Source: Danio rerio (taxonomy: Eukaryota; Chordata; Actinopteri; Cypriniformes; Danionidae). From it: a stretch of DNA of 64,000 bases. The notes beneath the pieces are model-generated. The model did not search any database, was not told the DNA's origin, and saw only the letters and a list, made by a program, of their open reading frames with translations. The position numbers and the translations under genes are program-made. The stretch is from assembly GCF_049306965.1 (NCBI RefSeq), contig NC_133194.1:945001-1009000 (forward strand). Direction: 5' to 3'. Positions 45,701 through 58,281 of this stretch are shown here, in pieces (within the stretch, counting starts at the first letter, position 1; each line of letters starts with the position of its first letter).

Positions 45701-47021
45701 AGGGTCTAGAACTACAGTGTGTATCGGCGAAAGATCAGCTGATGTGTCCCCACATAGTGGACTGCAAGGTAAATACAACCCTATTAGACAAGCACCTTCG
45801 CCGGACGTCCTTCCAGAAAAGGCCAAGGTGTGGAATCATGAGAAATCTGAGACCGTGGAGTCGACAGGTGTTCAGACGGTTCAGCGTCAGGTGGAGAGAC
45901 TACAGCTACAGAGGGAACCGGAAGAAGGATGTGGTTTCCCCAAAGACAAAAAATCAAGTCGCACCATTGTAGAACCGGAGGTGAGAATCGCCGAGGGTCA
46001 AAAGAGGCCTGACATCTTAAGAGAGACTCAGATTTCCACCCCAAGATTTCAACCTCAACAAAAGGTCAGATCATTCACAATCAATGCCCAGAACTCGGCG
46101 AAACCTCCAGAGCAAATCTCTCCATCATCATCAGCGGGATCGCCCTCCTCGTCAACTCCCTCTCCTCCTCTGTTCTCCATTAGAAGCGCTTCAGGTAAGA
46201 CTGTGCAATTAATCTAAATTCAAGCTCACACTTTATTTTGTTTGCTGAATTTAAGTTACATTGCATTTACATGTCAACTAATTCTTATTAGATTATAAGT
46301 AGACTGTTAGGTTGGGGTTGGGGTTAGGGTAGGTTGACAGGTACTTGCAAAGTGTCTTATAGTCAGGTAAATGTCTGTTGAAGGAGCAGAATCAACAGAT
46401 ATTTAGCAGACAGTCTACTAATACTCAAATGCACCATCAAAATAAAGTGTTACCAAATTAATTTCAATTTTGGCATCTAATGATTATGGAAAATCATTAA
46501 TTGAGATTATTGCAAAATCATGTAAATATTGCAATAAGAGACGTGCTTCGTCATCCAATCTGTCTGGAATGACAGGAAAAAACAAAACAAACTAAGACAA
46601 AATAAATCCAGAGAATCTTTGGCAAACATCTCTAAGATGCTTTAAATAAATGATCTGGAAAGCTACCTAAAATTTATAGACAAGTGTTTTAAATGCAAAG
46701 TGTGGCCATACCAAATGTTGATTTGATTTAGGTAATATAATTTACTCGATAAATAAAATGCTTAAAGCATTGAACAGTTCTGAGCATCTCTGAGACATTG
46801 CCAAAGTTCTTCTGGATTCAGTTTGTCTTAGTTTGTTCTGTTTCTTCATGACCTTCCTGACAGATTGGATGATGATCAGATCAGATCTCTATAATTACAA
46901 TTAATGCCAATAATAATGTAAATTGATATTTCAAACTGACATGCTACAGAAAAATATTGAAATAACCAACTTTAAACCTTATATTTTTGGTGAAAATACT
47001 AGTGGCCCAAGACTTTTGCAC

Positions 47022-47060
<39 letters not shown>

Positions 47061-50000
47061 ACATATACAGTAGCCCATTTTGAGGGATGTAAACACAGTG
47101 GTTCCAACGTATTTCTTGTTTTACATTTTTCATTTCTACAGTTTACGAGAATCAAAAAAGAGTCACTTATTAATAAATAATGTTATGATAGCTGTTTTAA
47201 CATCAAGTTATGAATAGATTGCCTCTTACAGTAATGAAATAGTTTGATAACAAGCAGGAAATATTCATGGGCCAATGACATGACCACATTGAAATGGTCT
47301 ATATATTTGTTTTGGTTATATGGCCAACTATTATTATGATCCTGATATTTAAATGTGATTACAGTTTTGACCATAATTATCCTGATTTAAATTTTTCCCA
47401 TGATCAATCAGGTGGGCCGAGTAAGAGAGGAACGACAATCACTATAACCCCCCGGAGATCTGCTGGGTCGTCCTCGCCTGGGAGTACACCGACAGCGACC
47501 TCCCCCACAGCACCCAAAGCAGCCCCCCAGACCCAAACGCCCACCCCTGCCCCCATCAGCACCCGGGAGACGGGGAAAAAGAGGTATCCCACGGCCGAGG
47601 AGATCCAGGTGATCGGAGGATATCAAAATCTGGAGCGCTCCTGCTTGGTGAAGAGTAGAGGGACACCCAAATCGGTGAGTGGGTTTCTGTTTTTGCATGA
47701 CTTTTACAGGGCATTTAGACTTTTAATATGCATGCTAACATAAACATAACTTTCATTCATTCATTCATTTTCTTGTCGGCTTAGTCCCTTTATTAATCCG
47801 GGGTCGCCACAGCGGAATGAACCGCTAACTTATCCAGCAAGTTTTTACGCAGCGGATGCCCTTCCAGCCGCAACACATCTCTGGGAAATAAACATATTTC
47901 TTTCAAAACAACATGCTCATTCTAGTAATATGTACACATTTATAGCGTGTATTAGCAAAATGCTTGCATTTTTATGGTATGACTTAAATATGACGACAGA
48001 CATTCAAAGCTTAATTCTAATATATTAGTAAAAGCATTGTATGTAAATATGACATTACAATATGACATCTGATATGAGAACAGTCGCAATATGTAAATAT
48101 GCTATGTTATTTCTATCTGGATATTTTTCCATTATCCTTCAAGCTACACACAAAAAAGTTTTCTATCATTTCCAATAAAGTCAAATTTACTATGACTTAT
48201 TCTCCTATATATATTGTTTAATAACTACTTAATAACCATGCTTTATTTTTACATAAATGAGTCAAATATACACATACAAATGTTAAGCTGAATGATGATG
48301 GAACGTTATTTTGACATTTTCATACAATAATTTTAGTTATCAGAAACATTAGACACTTTACCTGCATTTAAATGATTATAAAATGACTTCTGTACATTTG
48401 ATGAGATTTAAATTAAATGACTTATAAACAGTGCAGATAATGCAAGAAATTAAGACACTCGTTTAAGATTCTCAAAAGAAAATCAAAGCGTGATCTCTCA
48501 GGATATCTCTGTCGTCTTTGATTGTGGCTCAGTGTTAATCCTGGATTAGGATTATCCCTCACGCCATCACAGTGCACAGGTGAGGGTGTGTGAAACAAAC
48601 ACATTTAAACACTGCATAATCTACATTAAATAAATATTAAATAAATGTGCATAAGCAGCAATGAACTAATGATTATCTGCAACTTTAAAATAATCATCTG
48701 CCCTCTTGGTTTGAACATATAAAGACTTGAATCTGAAGTGCAGCGAGTGTCTATGAATAGAGGAGGTTAATCTAGTGCACTGACTCTGCCATGTCTGATC
48801 TAGTTGTTTGTTCATGTTTAATGGCACTGAGAAATTTAGTGTTCAGGAGAGCTGAATTCACTTGTAATTTCATTTATAGCATGAATTGCAGCATATATGT
48901 GCTGCTGAATCACAAACTAAAGCATAAAATTATTAATACATGTAGTATATGTGACTCATATTGACAGAATTGCAGGTACACATCAAGCATTTTTTATAGA
49001 TTTCTGATCACACTTTAGAATAAGCTTTCATTAGTCAATGTATTTACTAACATGCACTAAGTATGATGTACGGTGTTGAAAAAAGACATTGTGATATTCA
49101 GTTTTTCTGTGAATTCATTCATTCATTCATTTTCTTGTCAGCATAGTCCTTTTATTAATCCGGGGTCACCACAGTGGAATGAACCGCCAACTTGTCCAGC
49201 AAGTTTTTACGCAGCGGATGCCCTTCCAGCTGCAACCCATCTCTGGGAAACATCCACACACACATTCACACACACACACACTCATACACTTCGGACAACT
49301 TTTCAGTTGGCGTTTTTGTGTGGAGTTTGCATGTTCTCCCTGCGTTCGCGTGGGTTTCCTCCGGGTGCTCCGGTTTCCCCCACAGTCCAAACACATGCGG
49401 TACAGGTGAATTGGGTTGGCTAAATTGTCTGTAGTGTATAAGTGTGTATATAAATGTGTGTATGATGTCTGCTGTGGTGACCTCTGAAATAGAGACTAAG
49501 CCGAAGGAAAATGAATGAATGAATGAATGAATAAATAATGTTTAGAAAAGGACAAAATAAAACAGTGTGAATTACGAATGAACAAATCTTATGAGTCGTT
49601 CTGTTACTGGATCACTCAAAAGCCTAAAACTCACACTCAGGAATTGACTAGGACTGAAGGCACATTATAATTTCTGCATTAATAAATGATGCACGATTAT
49701 CAGAGGAGTTTGCTGTATTTATGCTGCTGTATGTGATGCGGAGTTTAATGGCCGTGTCTGCTCTCATCAAACAAAGCTTTCTGGAGTAAATAGGACACAG
49801 CAAACACAAAAGAGGCTCAACGGAGCAGAAAGAGGGAACCAGAGAATTTGGCAAGACAAGAACGAGCTTTTCTTTTAGTCAGCGTTTCACAGGGAGTTAA
49901 TAGAGCAGCATGTTTGCATTGTAAACGCATACAGTAACTTCTGCCAGGAACTGGAGTCAACTGTACATGAAAGTGAAATATGACCCTCCAGATCACATCT

Positions 50001-53000
50001 ATGATGATGATAATAACAATGGAGAAAGTGTTTGGTGGTCTAAAATAAATAGTTTAGTATTACTTTAGCTCCTAAAATGTCAATTTTTAAACCGACATAA
50101 AAATGATGTGTAATCAATAAATGCCAATCGTTATTGCTTTGATGCATAGACTTCAGCTTGGTCTCATTTTAAAGAAGACAGATGTCAGATTGTATGTTTT
50201 TAATTAGAAAAAAAATATTTATAAAAAAAAACTTAATTAATAAAAAAGTAAAATAATTAGAAAAATAAATAAATAAAAGTGTATTAAAATAAATACAAAA
50301 CATCATGTTGTTAATTAGAAATAAATTATTAAAATAAAAAATATATAAATAAATTATAGAAATTATGTTGTTAATTAGAAGAACATATTTTTTATTAAAT
50401 AAATAATAAAAATCATGTTGCTAATTAAAAAAAATATTACAATAAAAGTGTATTAAAATAAAAACAAAACATGTTGGTAATTAGAAATAAATTATTAAAA
50501 TAAAACATTTAAAGAAATGATATAAATTGTTAAGTTAATTATAAAAAAATATATATATACATATATTTAAAATAAATAATAAAAATCATGTTGCAAATTA
50601 GAAAAAGATTGTAAAACAAAGTGTGTTAAAATGAATTCTAAAAGTTATGTTGTTAATTAGAAATAATGCATTAAAATAAAAAAAAATATTTCAATAAATT
50701 ATAATTATGTATAAACATATTTAAATGAATAATAATTATGATGTTAATTAGTAAAAAAGATTAAAACAATTTTTTTTAAATAAATACAAAAAATTATGTT
50801 GTTACTTAGAACAAAGTATTAAAATAAAAAATCATTTAAATAAAATTAATATATATGTAAAAATCATGTTGTTAATCAGAAAATAAATAAAAAAAATATT
50901 CAAATAATACAAATTATTTTGAAAATTAGGAAAAAGAATTAAAATAAAAAAGTAAAGTGAAAAAAGTTTTAAAAGTTAAATAAAACAAAAGTTATGCACC
51001 TTTACGTTTATAAAAGTAATCAGACAATAAATGCATATTTTATTATATTACATAAAATATGTATGTTACAAAATCTACAATAAAAGAAAATCAAATATCT
51101 GTACTAATTATGTCCCAAATTTGAAGTTGATATCTTTAAGAAATGAGCTTTCATTGGTATTTTGTTAGGCCGCAGTACACTGACAGTACACAGTTACCAC
51201 ACAAGAGTGCCCTCTACGTTTTGAGGAATATGAACCTTATTTTTTCATAGTTTTGACAGAATTTTTAAAGTAGAAATACAATTCTGAAGTAATATAGGAG
51301 GTCTGGTGGTATTTGGTTTGAATTTACCCTCTAAAATACATCTAAAACATTTTTACATGTGGATTGCTGTAGCATGGTAATGACTCTGATGAGTATCCTG
51401 ACTGCATATTAATAAGAAATTTTCTCCTGTTAGAATTTCAAAAATTTTTAAAATATTAATTATTGGCAAATCTTGACTATTAGTTTAAATATATTGATTT
51501 AGTTCAATTTTTTTAAATTTATGCAAGATTAAAATCAGAGCATTGCATAACGCGTGACACACTGTGTGTATAAACCCTTATATAATATAGAATTGTGTGT
51601 TTTTTGTTGCTGCAACATTCAGGGTTTTTTAAGGCAGTCTTGTGACTGCTCACTGGCTACTTCCTCCTCTAAACCATGTCACTTCCTATAGCTCAGACAA
51701 ACTGGTTATCAGTTTCTGAACGTTTCAGTTTAATGAACATTTTGCTATCACACGTTGATCAGCTGTGTGTGTATGTGTGTGCGTGTGTGAGTGTCATTAG
51801 CCTGCTTTACACTCTGACCACAGCTAACCTTCAGCCTCTGTTCACACATGCTGATTCTCTGACTCTACAGTATGATCAGAGGATCGGTTTTACACAGGCT
51901 AATCTCACTCAATCTACGCTAACTGTTTTTGCATTTCGACTTGTGCATTTTGGCCCTTTTCCACTGAATCAGATGGGAATCAACAACAATAAATAATGCA
52001 TACAATTTTAACTCTTGCATACTGTTCAGATTGACTCCCCTTTGGTGATGTTGATGCTATTTTTGCCCCATTGACTTCCATTATAAGGACATTTATTGAC
52101 TGCAAAGCCATGACAGCATATAATCATGCATTCTTGATTGTTGCTGGTTTTCCCTGTTGGGAAGAGGGACAGTGTGTCATTTTTACTGTTGTCAGGATCA
52201 TCAGTTTTCAGCATTAACCCTTTAGAAAGGCCTGTGCTAATGAGTTTCTGGCATTTATAAGGAGTTCAGTGGAGTAAAAAACTAATTATAGTGCAGAAAT
52301 ACACTTATCAGACAACTTGCTTTTATATTTATTGTATTATAATGTGTGCATATAGTGTTCAGTGCTTTAACAGGCTGCTTTTAAAGGTGCTTTTTTTAAA
52401 ATATTAGTTAAGAATTATAATAAAAAAGTAGTTTATCAAATAAAAACACTCATTATTATTGTTATAACGTGCATTTTTTTCAAAAGCTTCTGCATGAATA
52501 TGTCTGTGCATAAATGAAATGTGGTGTTATTCTGAAAGAGCGTTGTACAGAGAAATGTGTGTTGATAGAGAAAAGTGTGTGTCATAAGGTGAAAAATGTG
52601 TGTTGGAGAGTGAAAAAGTGTGTTGTACAGAGCCAGTAATGCTGATCATGGCTGTTTTCCGGCTCGGCTGACGTCACTGTGTTAATCTGACAGACGGGCT
52701 GATTTTACACTCCTCATCTGAACCTTAAGCCTCTGCCTGGTTCCTTTCTCTCTCTTCAGTTTCAGCTAATCTCTGGAGGGTTCTGCTCCGCATTATCCCT
52801 TTGAGTAGCACGCTTACTTAAGCTGGATTGTTATTTCTGCACCCACCAGATTCAGGATGTTATAGTATGTATAATGTTAATATATAGTATGTGTAATGTT
52901 TCAGAAACAAATCCACTAGGTGGCGCTGTACACATCATTGTTGCAAATCTGAAATGCATTACTTGGGGAACTTGTTGTTGCACGTTTCAGATGACAAATC

Positions 53001-56000
53001 CACTAGAGGGCGCTGTTTTCATTTTTGTGAATCTTAAATGCATTACTTGGGTTACGCATTGTTGTACATTTCAGATGACAAATTAACCAGAGGGCGCTGC
53101 TTACGTTTTTTTTTTAAATCTGAAGTTCGATTATTATGGAGCATTTTGTTGTATCTTATAGATGATAAATCCAATAGAGGGCGCTATCTACATTTTTGCA
53201 AATCTAAAATATGTTATTTAGGGTACGCATTGTTGTACATTTCAGATGACAAATCCACTAGAGGGCGCTATCTACATTTTTGCGAATCTAAAATATGTTA
53301 TTTAGGATACGCATTGTTGTACATTTCAGATGACAAATCCACCAGCGGGCGCTGTCTACGTTTTTTTAAAATCTGAAGTTCAATTATTATGGAGCTATTT
53401 GTTGTATCTTTCAGATGACAAATGCACTAGAGGGCGCTATCTACATTTTTGCGAATCTAAAATATGTTATTTAGGGTACGCATTGTTGTACATTTCAGAT
53501 GACAAATCCACTAGAGGGCGCTGTCTACATTTTTGCGAATCTGAAATGTATTACTCAGGGAACTTTTTGTTGTAAGTTTCAGATGACAAATCCACTAGAG
53601 CAGTGTTTCCAAACCACCTTACTGGAGGACCACCAGCTCTGCACATTTTTCATGTCTCCCTAACCAAATACACCTGATTCAGATCATCAGCTCATTAGCA
53701 GAGACCGAAAGACCTGTAATGGGTGTGACAGACAAAGGAGACATCCAAAACATGCATTAACGTGTAGTAACTCCAGGAACGGGGTTAAGAAACATTGAAC
53801 TAGAGGGGGCTATTCATATTTTTGCAATGTGAAATTCATTACTTAAGGAACATTTTGTAGTTTTACCTTGATTTTACATTGCTTTTGTCTCTTTTGTTGT
53901 TCACCGGATTCCCAAAACATAAAACAAATGTAAAGTAAAAAATCTGATATAGTAATTTCTAATAAAATTTCTACTAAAACGATCTTTGTGTAATATTTAT
54001 TTTATTTGCCATTTAATTAATGTACTTTTCTGTTGGCTTTTCAGCAGTTTCTTTGATTTTCATTTGGTCTTTTTAATTGTTATTATTGCCATCTTTTATT
54101 TGAAAAATAAAAAAGAAAAGACTTTAAAGGCTTAAAATTGTATTATTTTATATTATTTGTAACAATTTTTAAAAATAATTTGTATAATACTTTTTGTAAA
54201 TTATAAATTTTCCTGTGTTTTTTCGTTTTATAACTTTTTATTATCTTTATTTTTATTGTTACTTACATACCAACACATTAAATTAAACATAACATTCTAA
54301 AGCCAAAAGAAAGTTTCTTGCAACACATACAGATAAAATAAAGTGCATTAATTACTCACCCCGTATTGTTAAATCTCACATGACTTTTCATCTTCTGCAA
54401 TAAAAAAGAAAGAAAGACATGATATTAGGCTAAATAAAAGACTTATCGCTGACTTCAGCTGTCTGTAAACTCATAATTCATGAACTGTAAATTCTGCACA
54501 ATGTTTATTGGCGTTCACTGACCGCTGTTTCTCTCTCTCCCTCTCTCTCTCTCAGGTGAAGGTGTGTTTCGATGAGGTCGAGCTGGAGCGAGTGTGTGAA
54601 TATCCCTCTGAGGAGTGTGTTCTGGCCTCTCTTCCATGTTTTCCTCAGTCTGGACTGGAGGACGGAAATCGAGACGAGCAGGAGGAAGATGATGAAGACG
54701 AGGAAAGCAGCAGCGCACTCACAAATCCATCAGACATCAGTGTGTGCGCAGGCAGGACTCGATTCCTGAAAGTCGGTCAGTACATCACAAAAACCACAAC
54801 AAACTTCATTACTGATTAAACTCTTTGCATATTTTGTAGTTATGTAATACTATGCAATATACTATTAACTATTAATATATAAATTCAATTCAATTCAATT
54901 GATTTTAAATCACACTGAACTGAGCTAAACTGAACTGAACTTAAACACTAAAAACTGAACTACACTGTTTCAGTTACTATGACCATTTATGTGAAGCTGC
55001 TTTGACACAATCTACATTGTAAAAGCGCTATACAAATAAAGCTGAATTGAATTGAATAATATATAAATAACTTGCTAAATGCTGCATATCAGTATTTTCT
55101 AAATAAATATTTTATGTAATGATGAGCTAATTAAATAAAAAATTAAAACAATTATTTCAATCAAGGTGCAAACATTTAGGACCCTATCATACACCAGGCA
55201 CAATAAGGCACAAGTCGTGTTTGGCGTGATTTGTTGCTATTTTCAGACCAGCGCAACTCTAATTTTCACGTTTTGCACCGCATTGTTTAAATAGCAAGTC
55301 CATGTATGCCACTTTGTGGACTCATGGGCGTGCTGGTCTAAAGTAGAGGTGTGTTAAGGCGCATTGTTGGCGCATAGCTGTTTTGAAGAATTAGACCACA
55401 CCATTGACCAGCTAAAAGCAGGTCTAAAGTCCAGCGCAGTCCCTTAATGTTTTTGCGCATGCGCTTTAGACTTCATGCCTATATCGTTAAAATAGAGCCC
55501 TTATGCTGTGTTCACACCAGATGCGGAATGCGCGGATAATTCGCAATATTTGTGCTTAAATAGCCGAGTGAACATTTGAGTTTACTCGCTTCATTTGCGC
55601 GTCAAACCCTGCTTCTTTTGTGCATCAAACTCACTTCAGAACAGACGCAGATTCGCGTGATGGGCGGGGCTTTTGTCTGCCCGGTGACTCTAGCTTCGTT
55701 GCTAAATAACTAACATGGATTTTATTAAGAAAATAACTGTTCATGTGCTTTATGAAGGCTGAAAAACAGCGTCGATACGTTTAGGACCGTGTCCACTAGA
55801 TCCTTTCAGAGGTGCATCCAGCTCTGTGAGCTCATAAACTCCTCCAGAAACTTAACCTGGATGATGGAGGCTTTCAGCGGTGCTTCTAACTGAGCCCAGT
55901 CCAGTTTGATGAACTGTTGTCGGTGTCTGCTGGAGGATTTCCTCCTGGACACCAACAGCAGGCCCAATGTCACAATAATTCCCCGCAAGCGCAAGCACCT

Positions 56001-56716
56001 GATTGGTTAATGTGGCGCGAATGTCTGCTTAAGTTCGGATTTTTGAACTCGAGCGAAACGCGCGTTAAGTGCGTCAAATGCACAAAACGCTCAATTCACA
56101 CCTCGCCATTAGCTTCGCGCTGCACCATTCACGCGTATGGCGTCGCAGGATGTCTATTTGCGCGCTTGCATTGACTTAACATGTAAATCTCTCACGCTTG
56201 ATGCTCCTTCCGCGTTTGGTGTGAACACAGCATAAGACTTTTAAACACCATCAAAGACTGAAAACCTCAGTGGAAATTCTGATTGTTATTGGCTGTTATT
56301 ATTTTCCTTACTTTTCTCCCAGCATTAGTGTTTATTTTTAGCTCTAGGTTTAGCTAGTACAGCGGCGGGGCTATTTCATTAAACAACCAATGCATGCAGC
56401 ACACAATATTGGCACATAAAATTAATTTAATTTATTGCACTTCTCTGCAATATTGATATTGCACATATTATTATTGTGATAACTATAACATTTTCGATAT
56501 ATTGTGCAGCCCTAATTTGTACTATAGTTGTTACCATAGCAACTGTATAATCCCCACGACAGATTAATTATTGTACTTTATTGTAGTATCTGAAAGTGGC
56601 ACAACCCTGTTGCATAAAAAAAAACAATATTTAAATCATAAAATCAACGTTTTTCAATAATATGAAATGCTATTTTCTTTTTTCCAGATGAATCCTGCAG
56701 ACGGCTCTCTAAATGA
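42747..56716 (+). CDS. ppp1r18: Phostensin (protein phosphatase 1 regulatory subunit 18)
   Basis: Phostensin binds F-actin pointed ends and recruits protein phosphatase 1. Coding exons are 42747-46194 (acceptor 42680), 47412-47674, 54556-54775 and 56688-56716, giving 1319 residues, about twice the human protein. The N-terminus SALPEWKQMLLERKRKEE and then MPAWKREI match the family. Residues about 230-440 are a highly charged repeat (units like ERGISEERRRGEE), probably helical or disordered. Conserved C-terminal blocks are KKRYPTAEEIQVIGGYQNLE in exon 3, the PP1-docking RVxF-type KVCF at the start of exon 4, and DESCRRLSK encoded by the 29-base last exon. The start is ATG 42747; the frame is open to a GTG six bases upstream, which is not the start. 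A possible poly(A) signal is at 57400. Confidence 0.95.
43430..44055 (+). repeat. Purine-rich coding repeat in the giant exon of ppp1r18
   Basis: Nearly pure purine DNA made of degenerate 15-45 base units related to AGAGGTGAAGAACGAGGGA. It encodes Arg/Glu/Gly/Lys-rich repeats and remains in frame. Confidence 0.88.
46225..46455. mobile_element. MITE next to the ppp1r18 exon 2 donor
   Basis: The ends CACACTTTATTTTG and CAAAATAAAGTGTTACC are inverted copies. The interior holds TAGACTGTTAGG and AGACAGTCTACTAATAC. It begins only about 30 bases past the donor at 46195. Confidence 0.7.
46545..47026. mobile_element. Tc1/mariner-like remnant in ppp1r18 intron 2
   Basis: GGCCCAAGACTTTTGCACAG at the right end is the familiar terminal segment of a zebrafish Tc1/mariner family. 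An internal foldback (CAATCTGTCTGGAATGACAG against CTGACAGATTGG) is present. No transposase is visible. Confidence 0.55.
47071..47302. mobile_element. Mariner-like non-autonomous element, copy 2, in ppp1r18
   Basis: The same family as 38875-39101: left end TAGCCCATTTTGAGGGATG, right end TTGAAATGGTCTATA, and shared TTTGATAACAAGCAGGAAAT. It ends only about 110 bases before exon 3 of ppp1r18. Confidence 0.75.
47754..47892 (-). mobile_element. DANA-type SINE, 3' fragment in ppp1r18 intron 3
   Basis: A TTCATTCATTCATTCATT tail, GTCGGCTTAGTCCCTTTATT and ATGCCCTTCCAGCCGCAAC. It begins about 80 bases past the exon 3 donor. Confidence 0.88.
49113..49545. mobile_element. Two DANA-type SINEs fused in inverted orientation
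   Basis: The left part (49113-49300) is minus-oriented, from a CATTCATTCATTTTCTTG tail to TACACTTCGGACAAC. The right part (49303-49545) is plus-oriented, from CAGTTGGCGTTTTTGTGTGG to a GAATGAATGAATGAATGAAT tail. Confidence 0.85.
49550..52900. other. Large ppp1r18 intron 3, left part
   Basis: Non-coding. It includes an AT-rich tandem repeat (50195-50975) and a dispersed-repeat fragment near 52030-52230 (CCCATTGACTTCCATTATAA). The rest shows nothing recognisable. Confidence 0.5.
50195..50975. repeat. AT-rich degenerate tandem repeat
   Basis: The landmark ATGTTGTTAATTAGAA or close variants recurs about nine times (for example 50305, 50365, 50644 and 50866) with spacing of 55-130 bases between A/T runs. 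Confidence 0.75.
52905..53825 (+). repeat. ~85-base minisatellite with a CTCF-like core, 9 copies, in ppp1r18 intron 3
   Basis: Each unit holds TTTCAGATGACAAAT then CCACTAGAGGGCGCT or a variant. Motif positions are 52913-52927, 53000-53014, 53085-53098, 53171-53185, 53255-53269, 53339-53353, 53424-53438 and 53508-53522. A ninth, starting at 53592, is split by a transposon and resumes at 53798. Spacing is 84-87 bases. Eight copies keep the GGCGCT end, and four carry a near-perfect CTCF core (CCASYAGRKGGCRS) on the plus strand. Confidence 0.95.
53601..53797. mobile_element. hAT-like element inserted in the CTCF-like minisatellite
   Basis: Ends CAGTGTTTCC and GAAACATTG are inverted. It is flanked by 8-base direct repeats CACTAGAG and AACTAGAG, which are themselves part of the minisatellite core. 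Confidence 0.85.
54885..55065 (+). mobile_element. 3' tail of a non-LTR-type repeat with AATTG repeats
   Basis: Bounded by AATTCAATTCAATT and GAATTGAATTGAA. It holds GAAGCTGCTTTGACACAATC and AAAAGCGCTATACAAATAAA, a very common zebrafish dispersed tail. Confidence 0.6.
55179..55500. mobile_element. DNA-transposon fragment next to the 55501 element
   Basis: GGACCCTATCATACACC at the left and CGTTAAAATAGAGCCC at the right are ends of a common fish inverted-repeat element (the GGGCTCTATTTTAACG type). Confidence 0.55.
55501..56235. mobile_element. Non-autonomous inverted-repeat DNA transposon, ~735 bases
   Basis: TTATGCTGTGTTCACACCA at the left is the inverted match of TTGGTGTGAACACAGCATAA at the right, with further pairing inside (ATGCGGAA and TTCCGCGTT). 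The interior is CpG-rich compared with its surroundings. A Harbinger-type origin is possible but unproven. Confidence 0.8.
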
Positions 56717-57736
56717 CAAACCATGGCATCCTTTAGATTTTACTTTTTACATTTCAGGAAGGTGTAAGTGATGTTAAACTTTTAAAAAACTGGTTTCAAA
56801 ATTTCTATGTAGCTTTTCATGTCCTGTCAGAGAATCAGCAAGCACAAAGTTTAATTAATTGAGGTTATATTTCTGAAGTTATTGCTTTATGTTAAGGGAA
56901 GCAGAAAATAAACTGTGATTTTACACACTGTAGTATCTGGGAATGACACCCGCTTTGGTATGATGGTTTGCACAATTTATTGAGTTTCGCAGTTAAATCA
57001 TTTATGATCTTTGTTTATTAAAATATAACTGGAATAGATTTTTTCATTTACTGTATTTTTTCTGCACCACATTTAAAAAGATTTATTTTTATTTATAAAT
57101 TCTTATATTTGATTCATGTTTAGAGTTACTCTCGTAGCATGTTTAAATATGATGATGATCAATAAACATTAGATTATACATTATATTGTGATATGACAAG
57201 TTATTATCACCAGATTGTAAAATAAATATAATTACAGAGTTTATGTGAGTGTGTGAGAGTGTCTATATGGATATGCAATGGTTATATTTGGATTTTTATA
57301 ATGTGATCAAATGAAAATCCATTTTTGTACATTGTACTTGAAGTACCATTTTGTCTATGTTACCTTTCCAACGAAATGAAGAAGCACTTTTAATATGTTA
57401 ATAAACATTACAGACATGTACAATGGATGTGTGCGTCACTGGCTGTTTACTGAGTCTAGTTTGCTGGCTGTATTACAGCGTCACCTGCTGGTTATTTACG
57501 AAATCACCTGATTTCTGAAATAGTAATTGATTATAAGCCCATACATTTTCTACAAACAGACACCATTGAACCCAATCTGACAATTGTGTTTGTAATTGGT
57601 AATATTTAGACAATGCTGGGTTATCAAAACCCAACAGGTCAAATATGTAACTTAGTCTTAAATTTAATTTAAAAAAAATTGTGTATCACATTTCTGCTAA
57701 AGTTTGATTAATGTATTATGTAGCCTACTAAACATT

Positions 57737-57995
<259 letters not shown>

Positions 57996-58281
57996 GTGCT
58001 GTTCCTACCTGCACCATGTTTCTTCCATCATTTCCCCTTTGAATCCAAAAACCGTCGCTATTAAAAGCTGAGTTAATTAGCTCTTAGCTCCTGCAGCAAT
58101 ATTAGAAATTAGTACATTTGAGATGCCAAAACACGCCGGATTGCGAGGCGTGATCACGTCAGGACATCTAAATTTTGCTTCGGAATTTACCCAGGAGTGT
58201 CTATTAGCAGATACTTTTTAACAAACCTCTTTTTAAAGGTTATTAACACTTATAACAGTCTACCTGCAGCCTTCACGTCAG

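Noticed and set aside
42683-45973. Several Ser/Phe/Leu-rich open frames on the minus strand opposite ppp1r18 exon 2
   Set aside because: They mirror the Glu/Arg-rich coding strand and have no independent support.
52874-53575. Overlapping open frames with repeated DDKSTRGR motifs
   Set aside because: They follow the 85-base minisatellite, shift frame between units and have no splice or start context.
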